Shown: piece after piece, positions 1 through 9,178 of the stretch | Position numbering within the stretch: position 1 is the stretch's first letter | Layout of the letters: every line of letters starts with the position of its first letter | NCBI GenBank assembly: GCA_000383115.1 | Contig: KB910521.1 | Coordinates: 8,789-72,788, forward strand | Direction of reading: 5' to 3' | DNA length: 64,000 bases | Source: an alpha proteobacterium SCGC AAA015-N04 | GTDB lineage: Bacteria; Pseudomonadota; Alphaproteobacteria; Puniceispirillales; Marisalimonadaceae | Notes under the pieces: generated by a model | The model's input: only the letters and a program-made list of their open reading frames with translations | Database searches by the model: none | What the model was told of the DNA's origin: nothing | Position numbers and translations under genes: made by a program

Positions 1-1130
1 AAGATAAAAGAGCAGGTAAATTAAATGGTCTTCCAATTGGTATTAAAGACATTATTGACACAAAAGATATGCCTACAGAAAATGGATCTCACTTATGTAA
101 AAACAGAAAACCGTCTAAAGATGCTCATTTGGTAAAATTACTTCGAGATGAAGGTGCTGTTATTATGGGTAAATGTGTTACAACAGAGTTTGCCTTGTCA
201 GGTCCTGGTAAAACGAAAAACCCAAAAGATTTAGAATGTACCCCTGGTGGTTCTTCATCAGGTTCTGCAGCAGCAGTGTCAGATTACATGGTTCCTTTAG
301 CAATTGGCTCGCAAACAGGTGGTTCTGTTTTAAGACCTGCATCGTTCACAGGTATATTGGGTTTTAAACCAACATTTGGGACGATATCAAGAACAGGAAT
401 GTCACCAATTTCTCAAAGACTAGATCACCCTGGTATTTATGCAAATTGTGTAGAAGACATCAACTTAGTTGCTTCTATTATTTTATCATATGACAGTAAT
501 GATTTAGATATGATCCAAAATTACCAATATAAAAGAAAAATTAGTTTTAATAAGCCAATTAAATTTGGATTTGTTAGAGGACCTGTTTGGAATTTTGGTG
601 ATGAAGATATGCAACATGGAATTGAAGAGTTTGTTAAAAAGACATCTCTTTATGTTGAGGAATTAGACCTTGGGAAATATTTTGATGATGCAGCTAACAC
701 ACACGAAATTATAATGAATGGATCCATTGCAAGTTCACTAATAAATTATTACCAAGATGACAAATCTAATCTTCACCCATTTACAGTCAAAAGAATAGAA
801 GCGGGCATACCTGTCTCAGCAAGTGGTTATGTTTCAGCAATTGAAAAAGCAAAGAAAATGAAACAAATTTTAAAACAATTTTTTAAAAAATATGATGCTA
901 TTATCACCCCTGCAGCACCTGGACAAGCACCTCGCGATCTAATGAATACTGGTAATGCAATCTTTAACGGATATTGGACTATGATGGGAGTTCCAGCAAT
1001 CAGTCTTCCTTTTTTAAAAGGTAAAGATGATCTACCAATTGGTATTCAATTTATTGCCAATTGGAGTGAGGATTTAAAATTATTGGAAATATGTAAGTAT
1101 ATCTTAAAAAAAGAAAAGCTTGCTAACTAG
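1..1130 (+). CDS. Amidase signature family enzyme, 5' end outside window
   Basis: The reading frame is open from base 3 with no stop before 1130, so the gene begins before the window; the ATG at 69 is internal. Frame 3 encodes a GIKD motif whose lysine (bases 45-47) is the first member of the Ser-cisSer-Lys triad of the amidase signature family. GGSSSGS follows near base 246, and GSQTGGS holds the likely nucleophilic serine near base 324. About 375 residues are visible, out of the family's usual 430-480. The family hydrolyses amide bonds (GatA, aryl-acylamidases, allophanate hydrolase); the substrate here cannot be read. Its 3' end carries the hairpin that probably terminates the opposing TRAP gene. 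Confidence 0.9.
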   Translation, partial: DKRAGKLNGLPIGIKDIIDTKDMPTENGSHLCKNRKPSKDAHLVKLLRDEGAVIMGKCVTTEFALSGPGKTKNPKDLECTPGGSSSGSAAAVSDYMVPLAIGSQTGGSVLRPASFTGILGFKPTFGTISRTGMSPISQRLDHPGIYANCVEDINLVASIILSYDSNDLDMIQNYQYKRKISFNKPIKFGFVRGPVWNFGDEDMQHGIEEFVKKTSLYVEELDLGKYFDDAANTHEIIMNGSIASSLINYYQDDKSNLHPFTVKRIEAGIPVSASGYVSAIEKAKKMKQILKQFFKKYDAIITPAAPGQAPRDLMNTGNAIFNGYWTMMGVPAISLPFLKGKDDLPIGIQFIANWSEDLKLLEICKYILKKEKLAN

Positions 1131-1145
1131 AAAAGTCAGCAAGCT
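1117..1145 (-). terminator. Probable minus-strand rho-independent terminator
   Basis: Two 8-base arms (1117-1124 AGCTTGCT and 1138-1145 AGCAAGCT) form a perfect stem. Read on the minus strand, the stem is followed by a T-rich tract (complement of 1104-1116). It fits as the terminator of the minus-strand binding-protein gene that ends at 1164. It lies partly inside the 3' end of the plus-strand amidase. Confidence 0.6.
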
Positions 1146-1163
1146 AATTAATTAATTATATTT

Positions 1164-2180
1164 TTAAAGTAAACCTATTTTTTTCATGTAAGAAAGATTT
1201 GACTCTAAAGCCTCTTTTGCAAGCGGGCTTTTTGATGCAGCAGAATTCCACGCCTCAACAGCGATTTGTCTGAACTTTGCTCTCTCACTAACTGGCCAAT
1301 CAATAATTGTTAATTCACCAGCTGCCTTATCTTTTGCAACTTGGGCTCTACCATCAAGGCCAGCATCTCTCAGCTTAGCTGTCCAGGTCATGTAGGTCCA
1401 AACTGTCAGGGCAGTTTGATTTTGTTTACTCAACTTATTAAAAACTTTTTTGTTAATAATAGTCTGTAGGTTCGCCATTGAGTGAATACCTGGGTAAAGT
1501 GGGTACTTTGCAATCTTATGGAAACCACTAGCATGATTGTTAATATAAACAGAAGCATCGGCGGCATCAACAATACCTTTTTCCAGAGAAGTATAAACCT
1601 CAGAGAAAGGAATTGAAGAAGGTGAAGCACCTGCTCTTCTGAAAACATCAGCTGCTAAACCTTCAGGTGATCTAATTTTAACACCTTTAAGATCAGCTAC
1701 GCCATTGATTGGCACTTTTGATACAAGAGCTTCTTTTCCGTAAGGACCACAACCTAGAACAAGAATTTTACCTGGTAACACGCTATCATATATTTTTTGA
1801 AGCATTTCTTTTCCACCACCGTGCATACAATATTCTTGATATTGTTTCGGTGTATCGTAACCTGCAATCAAGTCACCCATAATTGCAAAAGCTGGATCTC
1901 TTCCTGCAAAGTATGCAATAGCATTGAAATCGCCGTCTAGAATACCGTTTGCAACCGCATCAATTGTTTCTCTGTGAGGTACAACAGACTTTGTTGGTAA
2001 TCCTTCAATTTGTAATTTGCCATCGGTAAGATCTGATAATATTTTTGCCTTTTCACCCATATAAGTATGAGCCCAGTCACCGGCTTTAGAACTCATTTGA
2101 AACTTAAGCTTCTTCGCACTAGCAGCACCTGTAAAGGTAAGGCCAGCTACGATTAAAGCACTTATTAAATATTTTTTCAC
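1164..2180 (-). CDS. TRAP transporter solute-binding protein (DctP family)
   Basis: Periplasmic binding protein of a tripartite ATP-independent periplasmic transporter; it delivers a ligand (usually an organic acid) to the DctQ/DctM membrane unit. I place the start at the GTG at 2180, not the ATG at 2216. A strong AAAGGAGG-type ribosome site precedes the GTG, and the protein then opens directly with a signal peptide (KKYLISALIVAG... ending ASA near residue 22). The longer start would also overlap a small upstream gene. The mature protein is about 316 residues, normal for the family. The conserved ligand-arginine region is visible as KIRSPEG near residue 170, followed by the typical PFSEVYTSLEKGIVDAAD segment. 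The fused permease partner lies just upstream on the opposite strand. Confidence 0.9.
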   Translation of the reverse strand: MKKYLISALIVAGLTFTGAASAKKLKFQMSSKAGDWAHTYMGEKAKILSDLTDGKLQIEGLPTKSVVPHRETIDAVANGILDGDFNAIAYFAGRDPAFAIMGDLIAGYDTPKQYQEYCMHGGGKEMLQKIYDSVLPGKILVLGCGPYGKEALVSKVPINGVADLKGVKIRSPEGLAADVFRRAGASPSSIPFSEVYTSLEKGIVDAADASVYINNHASGFHKIAKYPLYPGIHSMANLQTIINKKVFNKLSKQNQTALTVWTYMTWTAKLRDAGLDGRAQVAKDKAAGELTIIDWPVSERAKFRQIAVEAWNSAASKSPLAKEALESNLSYMKKIGLL

Positions 2181-2202
2181 TATATTCCTCCTTTTGTGAA
2201 AA

Positions 2203-2325
2203 TTAGCTGAAACCATCAGCTATATAAAACATCATCCATGTAATTAAAACCGCGAAAGCAAATCCAGCAATCCACGCCCAAGGACCGTAAGTATCTACAT
2301 GATCGCTTCTAACAGGTTTAGCCAA
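2203..2325 (-). CDS. Small single-pass membrane protein, 40 aa, TRAP-linked
   Basis: An unannotated short gene on the minus strand with a TTG start (2325-2323), preceded by a near-perfect ribosome site (AAGGAGG about 6 bases upstream) and ending in TAA at 2203-2205, 22 bases before the GTG of the binding-protein gene. The 40-residue product has a polar N-terminus (AKPVRSDHVDTYG), then one strongly hydrophobic, tryptophan-rich helix (about residues 16-36) and a short polar tail. I do not recognise the family. Position and spacing suggest co-transcription with the binding protein, so a small accessory subunit of this TRAP system is possible. A weak sigma-70-like promoter (TATAAT on the minus strand at 2383-2378) lies upstream. 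Confidence 0.6.
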   Translation of the reverse strand: MAKPVRSDHVDTYGPWAWIAGFAFAVLITWMMFYIADGFS

Positions 2326-2435
2326 AATTTCCTCCTTGGTTCTTGACATACTAAAATTAATGTCTCTAATAGATACTATTATAGTTCTTAATTCTAAGAC
2401 AATTGCAAGTTAAAAATTCGTATGGGGGAAATTTA

Positions 2436-4493
2436 ATGGCAGAAACAGTCCAAAAGCAAAGTTTAGACTTGGATAACATGGAAAATTTTGAGACTGGGAA
2501 AGATCGTTTTGCCTTTTTTGACCATTTCAGTAAGTTTTCTGGGCTAGCTGTAGCACAACTTTATTTGATATGTGCTGCTGTGACAGGATACGAAGTTATA
2601 TCAAGATACGTGTTTGATGCCCCTACTCAGTGGGTATTTGAAGTTGTAATGGTTTTAGCTGCAACAGCATGGATGTTGTCAGCTGCTTACGTAACTTTGC
2701 ACAAACGTCATATCGGAATAACAGTCTTTTATATAATGGCATCGGATAGAGGTAAATGGTGGCTTGATCTTATTGCGTATGTGGTTGGCATAATTGCACT
2801 ATGGTTACTAATTGATGATTCAGTCATTCGTGCTCTTGATTCAGTTATGATGCTTGAAAAGGCGGGAAGTGCTTGGAATTCTCCACAGCCAATGATTTTA
2901 AAGTCTATGCTTACCATTGGTGCAACGACTTACATAATTCAATTAATGATAAATCTATACAGGCATTTTAGTTCTAACATTGCAAAAAAAATAGTTTTAG
3001 GAATTTGTGGTTTGATAATTTTGAGAATCACTTGTGTTATAATAGTCCACTTCATAGGAGAAGAGAGTTTCGCTGGATATATAAACTCCATCTATGCCGC
3101 AGTCGGAAGTCATATTAATCCACAAGATTACCTTAACATGCAGGATATGAATATAGGTACGGCAAGTATATTAATTGTTTTGTTAATGCTAGTATTGATG
3201 ATGACAGGTATGCCTCTTGGAGTTGTTACCTTATTTGTATCAGTTCTTAGTGCTCTTTGTTATTTTGGTTATGGAGGACTTTATTTAGTCTCAACCAATG
3301 CTTTTGGGCTATTAGAAAAATATCCATTAATTGCAGTGCCGCTATTTGTATTAATGGCGTCTATTCTAGAAAGAGCTGGCGTAGCAGAGGATTTATTTGA
3401 CGCTATGTCAATTTTTGCTGGAAAGCTTAGAGGTGGTGTTGCAATTCAAACAATTGCCGTTGCAGTTGTGTTAGCAGCAATGTCAGGTGTTATGGGTGGA
3501 GAAATTGTTATGCTCGGTTTAGTAGCTTTACCACAACTCTTGAGATTGGGTTATGACAGAAAAATGTCTATTGGTTTAATTTGTGCTTCTGGTGCATTAG
3601 CAACCCTTATTCCGCCTAGTATCATCATGATTATTTATGGCTTATCTGCTCAAGTAGCTATAGGAGATCTTTTTATGGCTGGAGCTGTTCCTGGTTTAAT
3701 GCTTGCTGGGTTGTATGCTATCTATGTACTAGCAAGATGTAATATTAACCCAGCAATGGCACCTACGGCAGAAGAAGTAGCAAAAGCAAGAAAAAAAGAA
3801 ATGAAAATGTCTAAAGATAAACTCTATGCAGTTTTCTTGAGTATCTTTTTAATATTCTGCGTTATGGGTTCAATTTATGGTGGAATTGCATCGGTAACCG
3901 AAGCTGCAGCAGTTGGAGTGTTAGGTGCTATTTTTGTTGCTTGGTTTAGAAACTCATACAGTTGGAATTTATTACAAGTAGCTCTTGCTGGAACAATGTC
4001 CACTGTTGGAACAATTATTTGGTTAATTTTAGGAGCAGTAGCATTTGTTGGAATTTATAATCTTATAGGTGGCGCAGATTTCATGAGATCCTTGTTTTCA
4101 GGATTAGGATTGCCTGCTATAGGAATTGTTTTTGTTATGATGGGAATATTAGTTATCCTTGGAACGTTTATGGAGTGGATTGCAATAGCATTTATAACAG
4201 TTCCTGTGTTTGCTCCTGTTGTAGTTGGAATGGCACCAGAATTAGGATTAGAGCCTGAGTGGGCAGCTGTGTGGTTTGGTGTGTTATTTGTTATGAATAT
4301 TCAGATTTATTTTCTTTCACCACCATTTGGACCTGCATGTTTTTGGTTAAAATCCGTTGCACCAGCAGATATAACCTTACAAGAAATTTTTATATCTGTT
4401 CTTCCGTTTATAGCTCTACAAATAACGGGAATGTTATTAGTTATGTTTTATCCAGAAATTGCTCTTTGGTTTCCAAAGTGGCTTGGTTCATAG
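2436..4493 (+). CDS. TRAP transporter fused permease (DctQ-DctM)
   Basis: Inner-membrane permease of a TRAP system with small and large subunits joined in one 685-residue chain. The start chosen is the ATG at 2436, 7 bases after a GGGGGA ribosome site; a TTG at 2403 is also in frame but lacks a site. Residues about 30-185 resemble DctQ (four hydrophobic segments). Two linking helices follow (about 195-240). From about 245 onward the sequence is a DctM domain with its typical GMPLGV, GYDRKMSIGLICASGALA and IPPSIIMIIYG segments. The binding protein is divergently transcribed from the same intergenic region, which would let one regulator act on both. The 3' end overlaps terC by 6 bases. The substrate is unknown. 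Confidence 0.92.
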   Translation: MAETVQKQSLDLDNMENFETGKDRFAFFDHFSKFSGLAVAQLYLICAAVTGYEVISRYVFDAPTQWVFEVVMVLAATAWMLSAAYVTLHKRHIGITVFYIMASDRGKWWLDLIAYVVGIIALWLLIDDSVIRALDSVMMLEKAGSAWNSPQPMILKSMLTIGATTYIIQLMINLYRHFSSNIAKKIVLGICGLIILRITCVIIVHFIGEESFAGYINSIYAAVGSHINPQDYLNMQDMNIGTASILIVLLMLVLMMTGMPLGVVTLFVSVLSALCYFGYGGLYLVSTNAFGLLEKYPLIAVPLFVLMASILERAGVAEDLFDAMSIFAGKLRGGVAIQTIAVAVVLAAMSGVMGGEIVMLGLVALPQLLRLGYDRKMSIGLICASGALATLIPPSIIMIIYGLSAQVAIGDLFMAGAVPGLMLAGLYAIYVLARCNINPAMAPTAEEVAKARKKEMKMSKDKLYAVFLSIFLIFCVMGSIYGGIASVTEAAAVGVLGAIFVAWFRNSYSWNLLQVALAGTMSTVGTIIWLILGAVAFVGIYNLIGGADFMRSLFSGLGLPAIGIVFVMMGILVILGTFMEWIAIAFITVPVFAPVVVGMAPELGLEPEWAAVWFGVLFVMNIQIYFLSPPFGPACFWLKSVAPADITLQEIFISVLPFIALQITGMLLVMFYPEIALWFPKWLGS

Positions 4494-5096
4494 ATAGTTA
4501 TTCATATAAGGATAAATTTGCATCCAACCATCTAAAGTCATTTTAGATGAAAGGTAGACTAAAAAAGCAAGACCTAAATATGATAGCCATTTAAACTTAG
4601 TTAATAATTTAACTATAGCTGTTGCAAACAAAGCCATTATTAAAATGGCAAAGGCAATTCCTAAGATCAATAAAGTCTTATTATCTCTTGCTATTGCTGT
4701 AATAGCTATAACGTTATCAAGAGACATTGAAATGTCAGCTATAATGATAGTTATAAGCGCTCCTTTTAATCCTTTGCCTGATACATCTTTTTGGAGCTTT
4801 TCTTTTTCTTCATCTGATGAAGAGAATTCTTTTATATCATTGTAAAATTTCCAACAAACCCAAAAAAGTAATAACCCACCTAATAAAAGTAATCCGGGTA
4901 TACTAATTAAATAGGAAGCAACAAGAGCAAATAAAATTCTTAATACAGCAGCAGCCATCAACCCAATGAATATAACTTTTTTACGACTTTCTTCAGGAAC
5001 TGCCGCGGCTGCCATTCCAATTATTAGCGCATTGTCTCCTGAAAGCACAATATCTGCTATTATAATCTGAGTAATATCTAATATCCACTCTAACAC
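4488..5096 (-). CDS. TerC family integral membrane protein (YjbE-like)
   Basis: A 202-residue polytopic membrane protein of the TerC family. Two internal acidic repeats are visible: LSGDNALIIGMAAAA near residue 20 and MSLDNVIAITAIA near residue 125. The paired aspartates in membrane segments are the family hallmark. TerC relatives are linked to metal-ion handling (manganese export in several bacteria) or tellurium resistance; the ion here is not predictable. Length is normal for the short YjbE/YkoY-type members. Its stop overlaps the stop of the convergent TRAP permease by 6 bases, so there is no room for a terminator between the two genes. Confidence 0.85.
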   Translation of the reverse strand: MLEWILDITQIIIADIVLSGDNALIIGMAAAAVPEESRKKVIFIGLMAAAVLRILFALVASYLISIPGLLLLGGLLLFWVCWKFYNDIKEFSSSDEEKEKLQKDVSGKGLKGALITIIIADISMSLDNVIAITAIARDNKTLLILGIAFAILIMALFATAIVKLLTKFKWLSYLGLAFLVYLSSKMTLDGWMQIYPYMNNYL

Positions 5097-5226
5097 AATA
5101 TGTCTCCACTCAATGACGGTTAAGTAACATTGTTTAGACTTTTTATCAATTATGTCATTATTTTAATAAAGTAATAAATTGGAATTATATTGATATGAAA
5201 ATAGAAATATCTATTATAAATCTTCG

Positions 5227-6837
5227 ATGAAAGAAAAGAATATGAATGAAACATTTGATTATATAATTGTTGGTGCAGGTTCAGCAGGTTGTGCCGTAGC
5301 TAATAGATTATCTGAAAACGCAAATAATAATGTACTACTAATCGAAGCTGGCAGGTCATCACATCCGTTATCAAGACTTCCAGCAAGCTTTGCTCTTTTA
5401 ATTGATAATCCATTAGCCAATTGGAGATATAGATCAGAGCCAGAGGCAAATACTTCAAATCGAAAAATACCAATACCAAGAGGTAAATTACTTGGAGGCT
5501 CGAGTTCAATTAACGGATTAGTATATGTCAGAGGTAATAAACTGGATTATGATACGTGGGCACAAATGGGAAATACAGGTTGGTCATATGACGATGTCTT
5601 ACCTTTTTTTAAAAAAATGGAAAGCTATCAGGGAAATACTTCGGAATTAAGAGGAGTAGAAGGACCATTAAAAGTCACAGAAGTGACAGATAGAAACCCA
5701 ATCTATAATGGTTTATTTAGAGCAGCAGAAGAAATACAAATACCTGTTAATAAAGATTATAATGGACAGGATCAAGAAGGTATAGGTTACACTCAAACTA
5801 CAATCTATAAAGGTGAAAGAATGAGTGCAGAAGTTGCTTATTTAAGGCCAATAAAATCTAGAAAAAATCTAACTATAATTACAAATACTCTTGTTAAAAA
5901 ACTCCTTTTTGATGGTAAGAAATGTATTGGTCTTGAGGTTAAAAATAAAAATAAAATAATTAAGTATTCTGTTTCAAAAGAAATAATTCTGTCCGGTGGA
6001 GCAATAAATACCCCTCAAATTCTTGAATTGTCAGGCATCGGTAGAAGAGATGTTTTGGAAGAAAAAAATATACCAGTAATACATGAACTTAATGGTGTTG
6101 GAGAAAATTTAAGAGACCATATTGCACCAAGAATTATTTATAAAATTACAAAACCTGGAATAGCTTATAATGACAAAGCAAGAGGTATTAACCTTGTAAA
6201 ACAGGTCGCAAACTATATATTTAAAAGAGATGGATTTTTAACTTTGCCATCAGCACCTGTAGTAGGTTTTTTTAAAACTAGAAAAGAATTAGCTGCTCCA
6301 GATATCCAGGCTCACTTTATACCCTACAAAGTTGTATTGGAGAACGGTAAAAGAAAGTTAGGTGAGGAACCTGGCATTACTTGCACTGTAAATCAAAACT
6401 TACCCGAGAGTAAGGGTAGTATTCACATAAAGTCTGATGATCCGGAAGACTCACCGAGGATAAAATATAACTTCTTATCAAGCTCTTTGGATAGACAAAC
6501 ACTAATTTCTGGAGTTAAACTAATTAGGAGAATTATGGGTTCAAATACAATGAAAGAATTCTGTGGTGAAGAAATACAGCCTGGAGAAAATTTTAATTCA
6601 GACGAAAAAATACTTCAATTTATAAGGGATAAAGCTGAAACAGTTTACCACCCTGTAGGGACATGTAAAATGGGATTTGACCAAGAATCCGTTGTCGATA
6701 AAAATTTAAAGGTTCATGGAATAAAAGGTCTTCGTATAGCAGATGCTTCAATAATGCCAACATTAGTGTCAGGAAATACTAATGCTGCATGCATGATGAT
6801 TGGAGAACGTTGTGCAGACTTTATATTAAACAATTAG
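5227..6837 (+). CDS. GMC family FAD oxidoreductase (choline dehydrogenase-like)
   Basis: Flavoprotein of the glucose-methanol-choline family, 536 residues, oxidising an alcohol to an aldehyde. The FAD-binding GAGSAGCAVANRL sits near residue 17. GGSSSINGLVYVRG near 95 matches GMC signature 1, and GGAINTPQILELSGIG near 260 matches signature 2. Near the C-terminus, YHPVGTCKMG supplies the catalytic histidine and GNTNAACMMIGER closes the flavin domain. A second in-frame ATG at 5242 follows an A/G-rich stretch and is an equally good start. Only 2 bases separate it from the methyltransferase downstream, so the two are probably one operon. The substrate is not predictable: choline-dehydrogenase annotations in this family are often wrong. 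Confidence 0.92.
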   Translation: MKEKNMNETFDYIIVGAGSAGCAVANRLSENANNNVLLIEAGRSSHPLSRLPASFALLIDNPLANWRYRSEPEANTSNRKIPIPRGKLLGGSSSINGLVYVRGNKLDYDTWAQMGNTGWSYDDVLPFFKKMESYQGNTSELRGVEGPLKVTEVTDRNPIYNGLFRAAEEIQIPVNKDYNGQDQEGIGYTQTTIYKGERMSAEVAYLRPIKSRKNLTIITNTLVKKLLFDGKKCIGLEVKNKNKIIKYSVSKEIILSGGAINTPQILELSGIGRRDVLEEKNIPVIHELNGVGENLRDHIAPRIIYKITKPGIAYNDKARGINLVKQVANYIFKRDGFLTLPSAPVVGFFKTRKELAAPDIQAHFIPYKVVLENGKRKLGEEPGITCTVNQNLPESKGSIHIKSDDPEDSPRIKYNFLSSSLDRQTLISGVKLIRRIMGSNTMKEFCGEEIQPGENFNSDEKILQFIRDKAETVYHPVGTCKMGFDQESVVDKNLKVHGIKGLRIADASIMPTLVSGNTNAACMMIGERCADFILNN

Positions 6838-6839
6838 AA

Positions 6840-7664
6840 ATGATAAATAGATCTGATTTAGAAAATTTTTGGACCCGAGGTGACATTCATACAAGAATCC
6901 AAAAAGCAATGTCAGAAGCTGGTTTAAATGATAAAAAATTAGAAATTGAAGATTTATTTCCTATTGATCAGTATCACGCTCGAGGAATTGCAGCAACTGT
7001 AGATCTCGGGAAAAGGATGCCAATATCTGAAAATCAAAGAATTATAGATATTGGATGTGGACTTGGAGGACCTGCAAGATATTTTGCAAAACAATTTAAA
7101 TGTTTAATAACAGGAATAGACATAACGCCTAGCTTTATAGAAATTGGTAATAAGTTTAACAATCTTACTTCAATGTCCAAGCAAGTATCTCTTCAAATAG
7201 GAAATGGTGAAACTTTAGATTTTGAGGATGAAGCTTTTGACGGTGGATATTCACAACATGTAACTATGAATATCAAAAACAGAAAAGATTTTTTTTTGGA
7301 AGCATATAGAGTTTTAAAAAAAGGGACTTTTTTTGCTTTTTCAGAACATGGATTAGGGCCAAAAGGAAATCCAATTTTCCCATTACCATGGGCAGACACA
7401 TCTGAAATGAGTTTTTTATTGTCTCCTGAAAGTACAATATCGTTATTAAAAGAAATTGGATTTTATGATATTCAAATTATTGAAACATCTGAGAAGTATA
7501 TCTCTGGCTATGAAAAAATGATTGATAATAAGTCTAAAAAGGAAAAGCCTATTCTTGGAATTCATGTGATTGGTGGAGCTACCATGAAACAAAGATCTAT
7601 CAACTCAATGAAGTCTATTAAAGAAAAACGTACATTACCATTTGAAATTGTATGTAAAAAATAA
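6840..7664 (+). CDS. SAM-dependent methyltransferase, class I
   Basis: A 274-residue class I methyltransferase. Motif I is IIDIGCGLGGPARYFA near residue 65, the acidic end of strand 2 is ITGID, and the post-I region (NGETLDFEDEAFDGGYSQH) has the layout of UbiE/sarcosine-methyltransferase-type enzymes. I prefer the ATG at 6840, two bases after the GMC stop, over the ATG at 6789, because the extra 17 residues would be read entirely inside the GMC gene. The GG-P-ARY motif resembles the N-methyltransferases of glycine/sarcosine, which would fit a neighbour of choline-dehydrogenase type, but this is only suggestive. The target is unknown. Confidence 0.8.
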   Translation: MINRSDLENFWTRGDIHTRIQKAMSEAGLNDKKLEIEDLFPIDQYHARGIAATVDLGKRMPISENQRIIDIGCGLGGPARYFAKQFKCLITGIDITPSFIEIGNKFNNLTSMSKQVSLQIGNGETLDFEDEAFDGGYSQHVTMNIKNRKDFFLEAYRVLKKGTFFAFSEHGLGPKGNPIFPLPWADTSEMSFLLSPESTISLLKEIGFYDIQIIETSEKYISGYEKMIDNKSKKEKPILGIHVIGGATMKQRSINSMKSIKEKRTLPFEIVCKK

Positions 7665-7673
7665 TTTTAAAAA

Positions 7674-8366
7674 CTAAAAGTTCAAAATTATTCTTTTATT
7701 CATTTTACCTTTGTTTTCTATTTTTACAGATTTAAGGTAATCAATCTCAGATGTTTTATTCACATGTGTTCCGCCACATGGCTGAAAGTCAATATTATCT
7801 CCAATTTTTATCATTCTTATTTGTCCAGACCCTCTTGGCGGTTTTACAGCCATAGTTCTTACTAATTCTGGGTTTTCGTCTAACTCTTTATCTGTGATGC
7901 TTGAAATATAAATTGAATAGTCTTTATCGATTAATCGATTAATTTTGTTTAACACATCTTCTTTGTCAGGCTTACTTTCAAGATCAAAGTCTAGACGACC
8001 TCTTCCTTCACCTATAGATCCTCCCGTAACAGGAAAAGGTATAATTGAACATAATAGATGAAGTGAAGTATGCACTTTCATGTGACTATATCTTTTTACC
8101 CAATTTAAATTTAATTTGACCTGTTCATTTTTATTTAGACCATCAATATTTTCAACTAAATGAACTAATTTATTATCAATATATTTAGTTCCATTAATGT
8201 TAATATTTTGATTATCTACTGTAATTGAACCATCATCTCCAGGCTGTCCACCACCCTCTGGATAAAAAATAGTTTCATTTAGAACTAAACCTTCAGATAC
8301 AATTTCAGATATAATTGTATTATGCTCTCTCAAATATGAATTGTTTCTAAATAACTCAATTGTCAT
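7674..8366 (-). CDS. Alanyl-tRNA editing protein AlaX-like
   Basis: A free-standing trans-editing domain that hydrolyses mischarged Ser- or Gly-tRNA(Ala). At 230 residues it is related to the editing half of AlaRS without the synthetase. Visible signatures are FYPEGGGQPGD near residue 34, the zinc site HTSLH (99-103) and CGGTH (197-201), and GGSIGEGRGRLDFD near 115. It has the usual order of an N-terminal beta-barrel followed by the editing domain. It stands alone, convergent with the methyltransferase (9 bases between stops) and divergent from the SDR gene. Confidence 0.88.
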   Translation of the reverse strand: MTIELFRNNSYLREHNTIISEIVSEGLVLNETIFYPEGGGQPGDDGSITVDNQNININGTKYIDNKLVHLVENIDGLNKNEQVKLNLNWVKRYSHMKVHTSLHLLCSIIPFPVTGGSIGEGRGRLDFDLESKPDKEDVLNKINRLIDKDYSIYISSITDKELDENPELVRTMAVKPPRGSGQIRMIKIGDNIDFQPCGGTHVNKTSEIDYLKSVKIENKGKMNKRIILNF

Positions 8367-8465
8367 TTTATTACCTTTAATATATCTTAAATTTTTGTAA
8401 CAAATTTCAAAGTAGAATATTATAAAAATTTGCTAAAATGTAAATAAATTTGAAGGATGAATAAA

Positions 8466-9170
8466 ATGGATATTAATGGTAAAAAGGCAATTGTTTTTGG
8501 TGGCACATCTGGGATAGGGCTCTCAGCAACTCAGATGTTATCAGATAAAGGTGCTCATGTGGTAGCACTTAGCCGAAACCCTGAGAAATTACAAAATGTA
8601 CCTAAAAATGTTACAATCAAAAAAATGAATGTTTTAGACAGGGATGCATTAGAACAGTTTTTTCAAGAAGTTGGCGAATATGATATTTTAGTTAATTCTG
8701 CAACAGGCGGCACCAGAGCTGTTGGTCCATTTTTATCCATGGATTTAGACGGTTACAGAGCGTCATTTGATAAATTGTGGGGATATACTAATGTAGTTAG
8801 ATATGGCACTAAATATCTTAAAAATAACGGAAATATTGTCTTAGTTAGTGGTTCTCCTGCTAGAAAATGTAGACCTGGGCAAATTGCTATTTCATCGGTT
8901 GGTGGTGCGGTCGAGGCATTTGCAAGAGGCATAGCACCTGAAATTGCACCTAAAAGAATTAATATAGTTTCACCTGGTGTCATTGATACGCCTATGAGTC
9001 CTCTTCAAGGTAAAGAAAGAGAAGATTATTATAAGAACACAACAAACAATAACCTAATTCCTAGAGCAGGAACTCCAGATGAAGTTGCTACTGGAATAAT
9101 TTTTGCGATCGAAAACGAATTTATTACTGGAACAACAATTGATATTGATGGTGGCTGGCTGATTTCATAG
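8466..9170 (+). CDS. SDR family protein lacking the YxxxK active site
   Basis: Short-chain dehydrogenase/reductase fold, 234 residues. I use the ATG at 8466 because the ribosome site GAAGG (8452-8456) is correctly spaced for it and too close to the ATG at 8457. The cofactor motif GGTSGIG is at residues 12-18, and the C-terminal PGVIDTPM and GTTIDIDGGW segments are typical. Where classical members have Tyr-xxx-Lys, this protein reads ISSVG (Ile about 142, Gly about 146), so both catalytic residues are replaced. The serine-containing strand (LVSGSPARK) is kept. It may be a divergent SDR with another mechanism, or a cofactor-binding protein. Divergent from alaX. Confidence 0.82.
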   Translation: MDINGKKAIVFGGTSGIGLSATQMLSDKGAHVVALSRNPEKLQNVPKNVTIKKMNVLDRDALEQFFQEVGEYDILVNSATGGTRAVGPFLSMDLDGYRASFDKLWGYTNVVRYGTKYLKNNGNIVLVSGSPARKCRPGQIAISSVGGAVEAFARGIAPEIAPKRINIVSPGVIDTPMSPLQGKEREDYYKNTTNNNLIPRAGTPDEVATGIIFAIENEFITGTTIDIDGGWLIS

Positions 9171-9178
9171 AAACAATT

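Noticed and set aside
1430-1648. Minus-strand ORF inside the TRAP binding-protein gene
   Set aside because: It lies wholly within a well-supported gene in another frame and shows no family motif.
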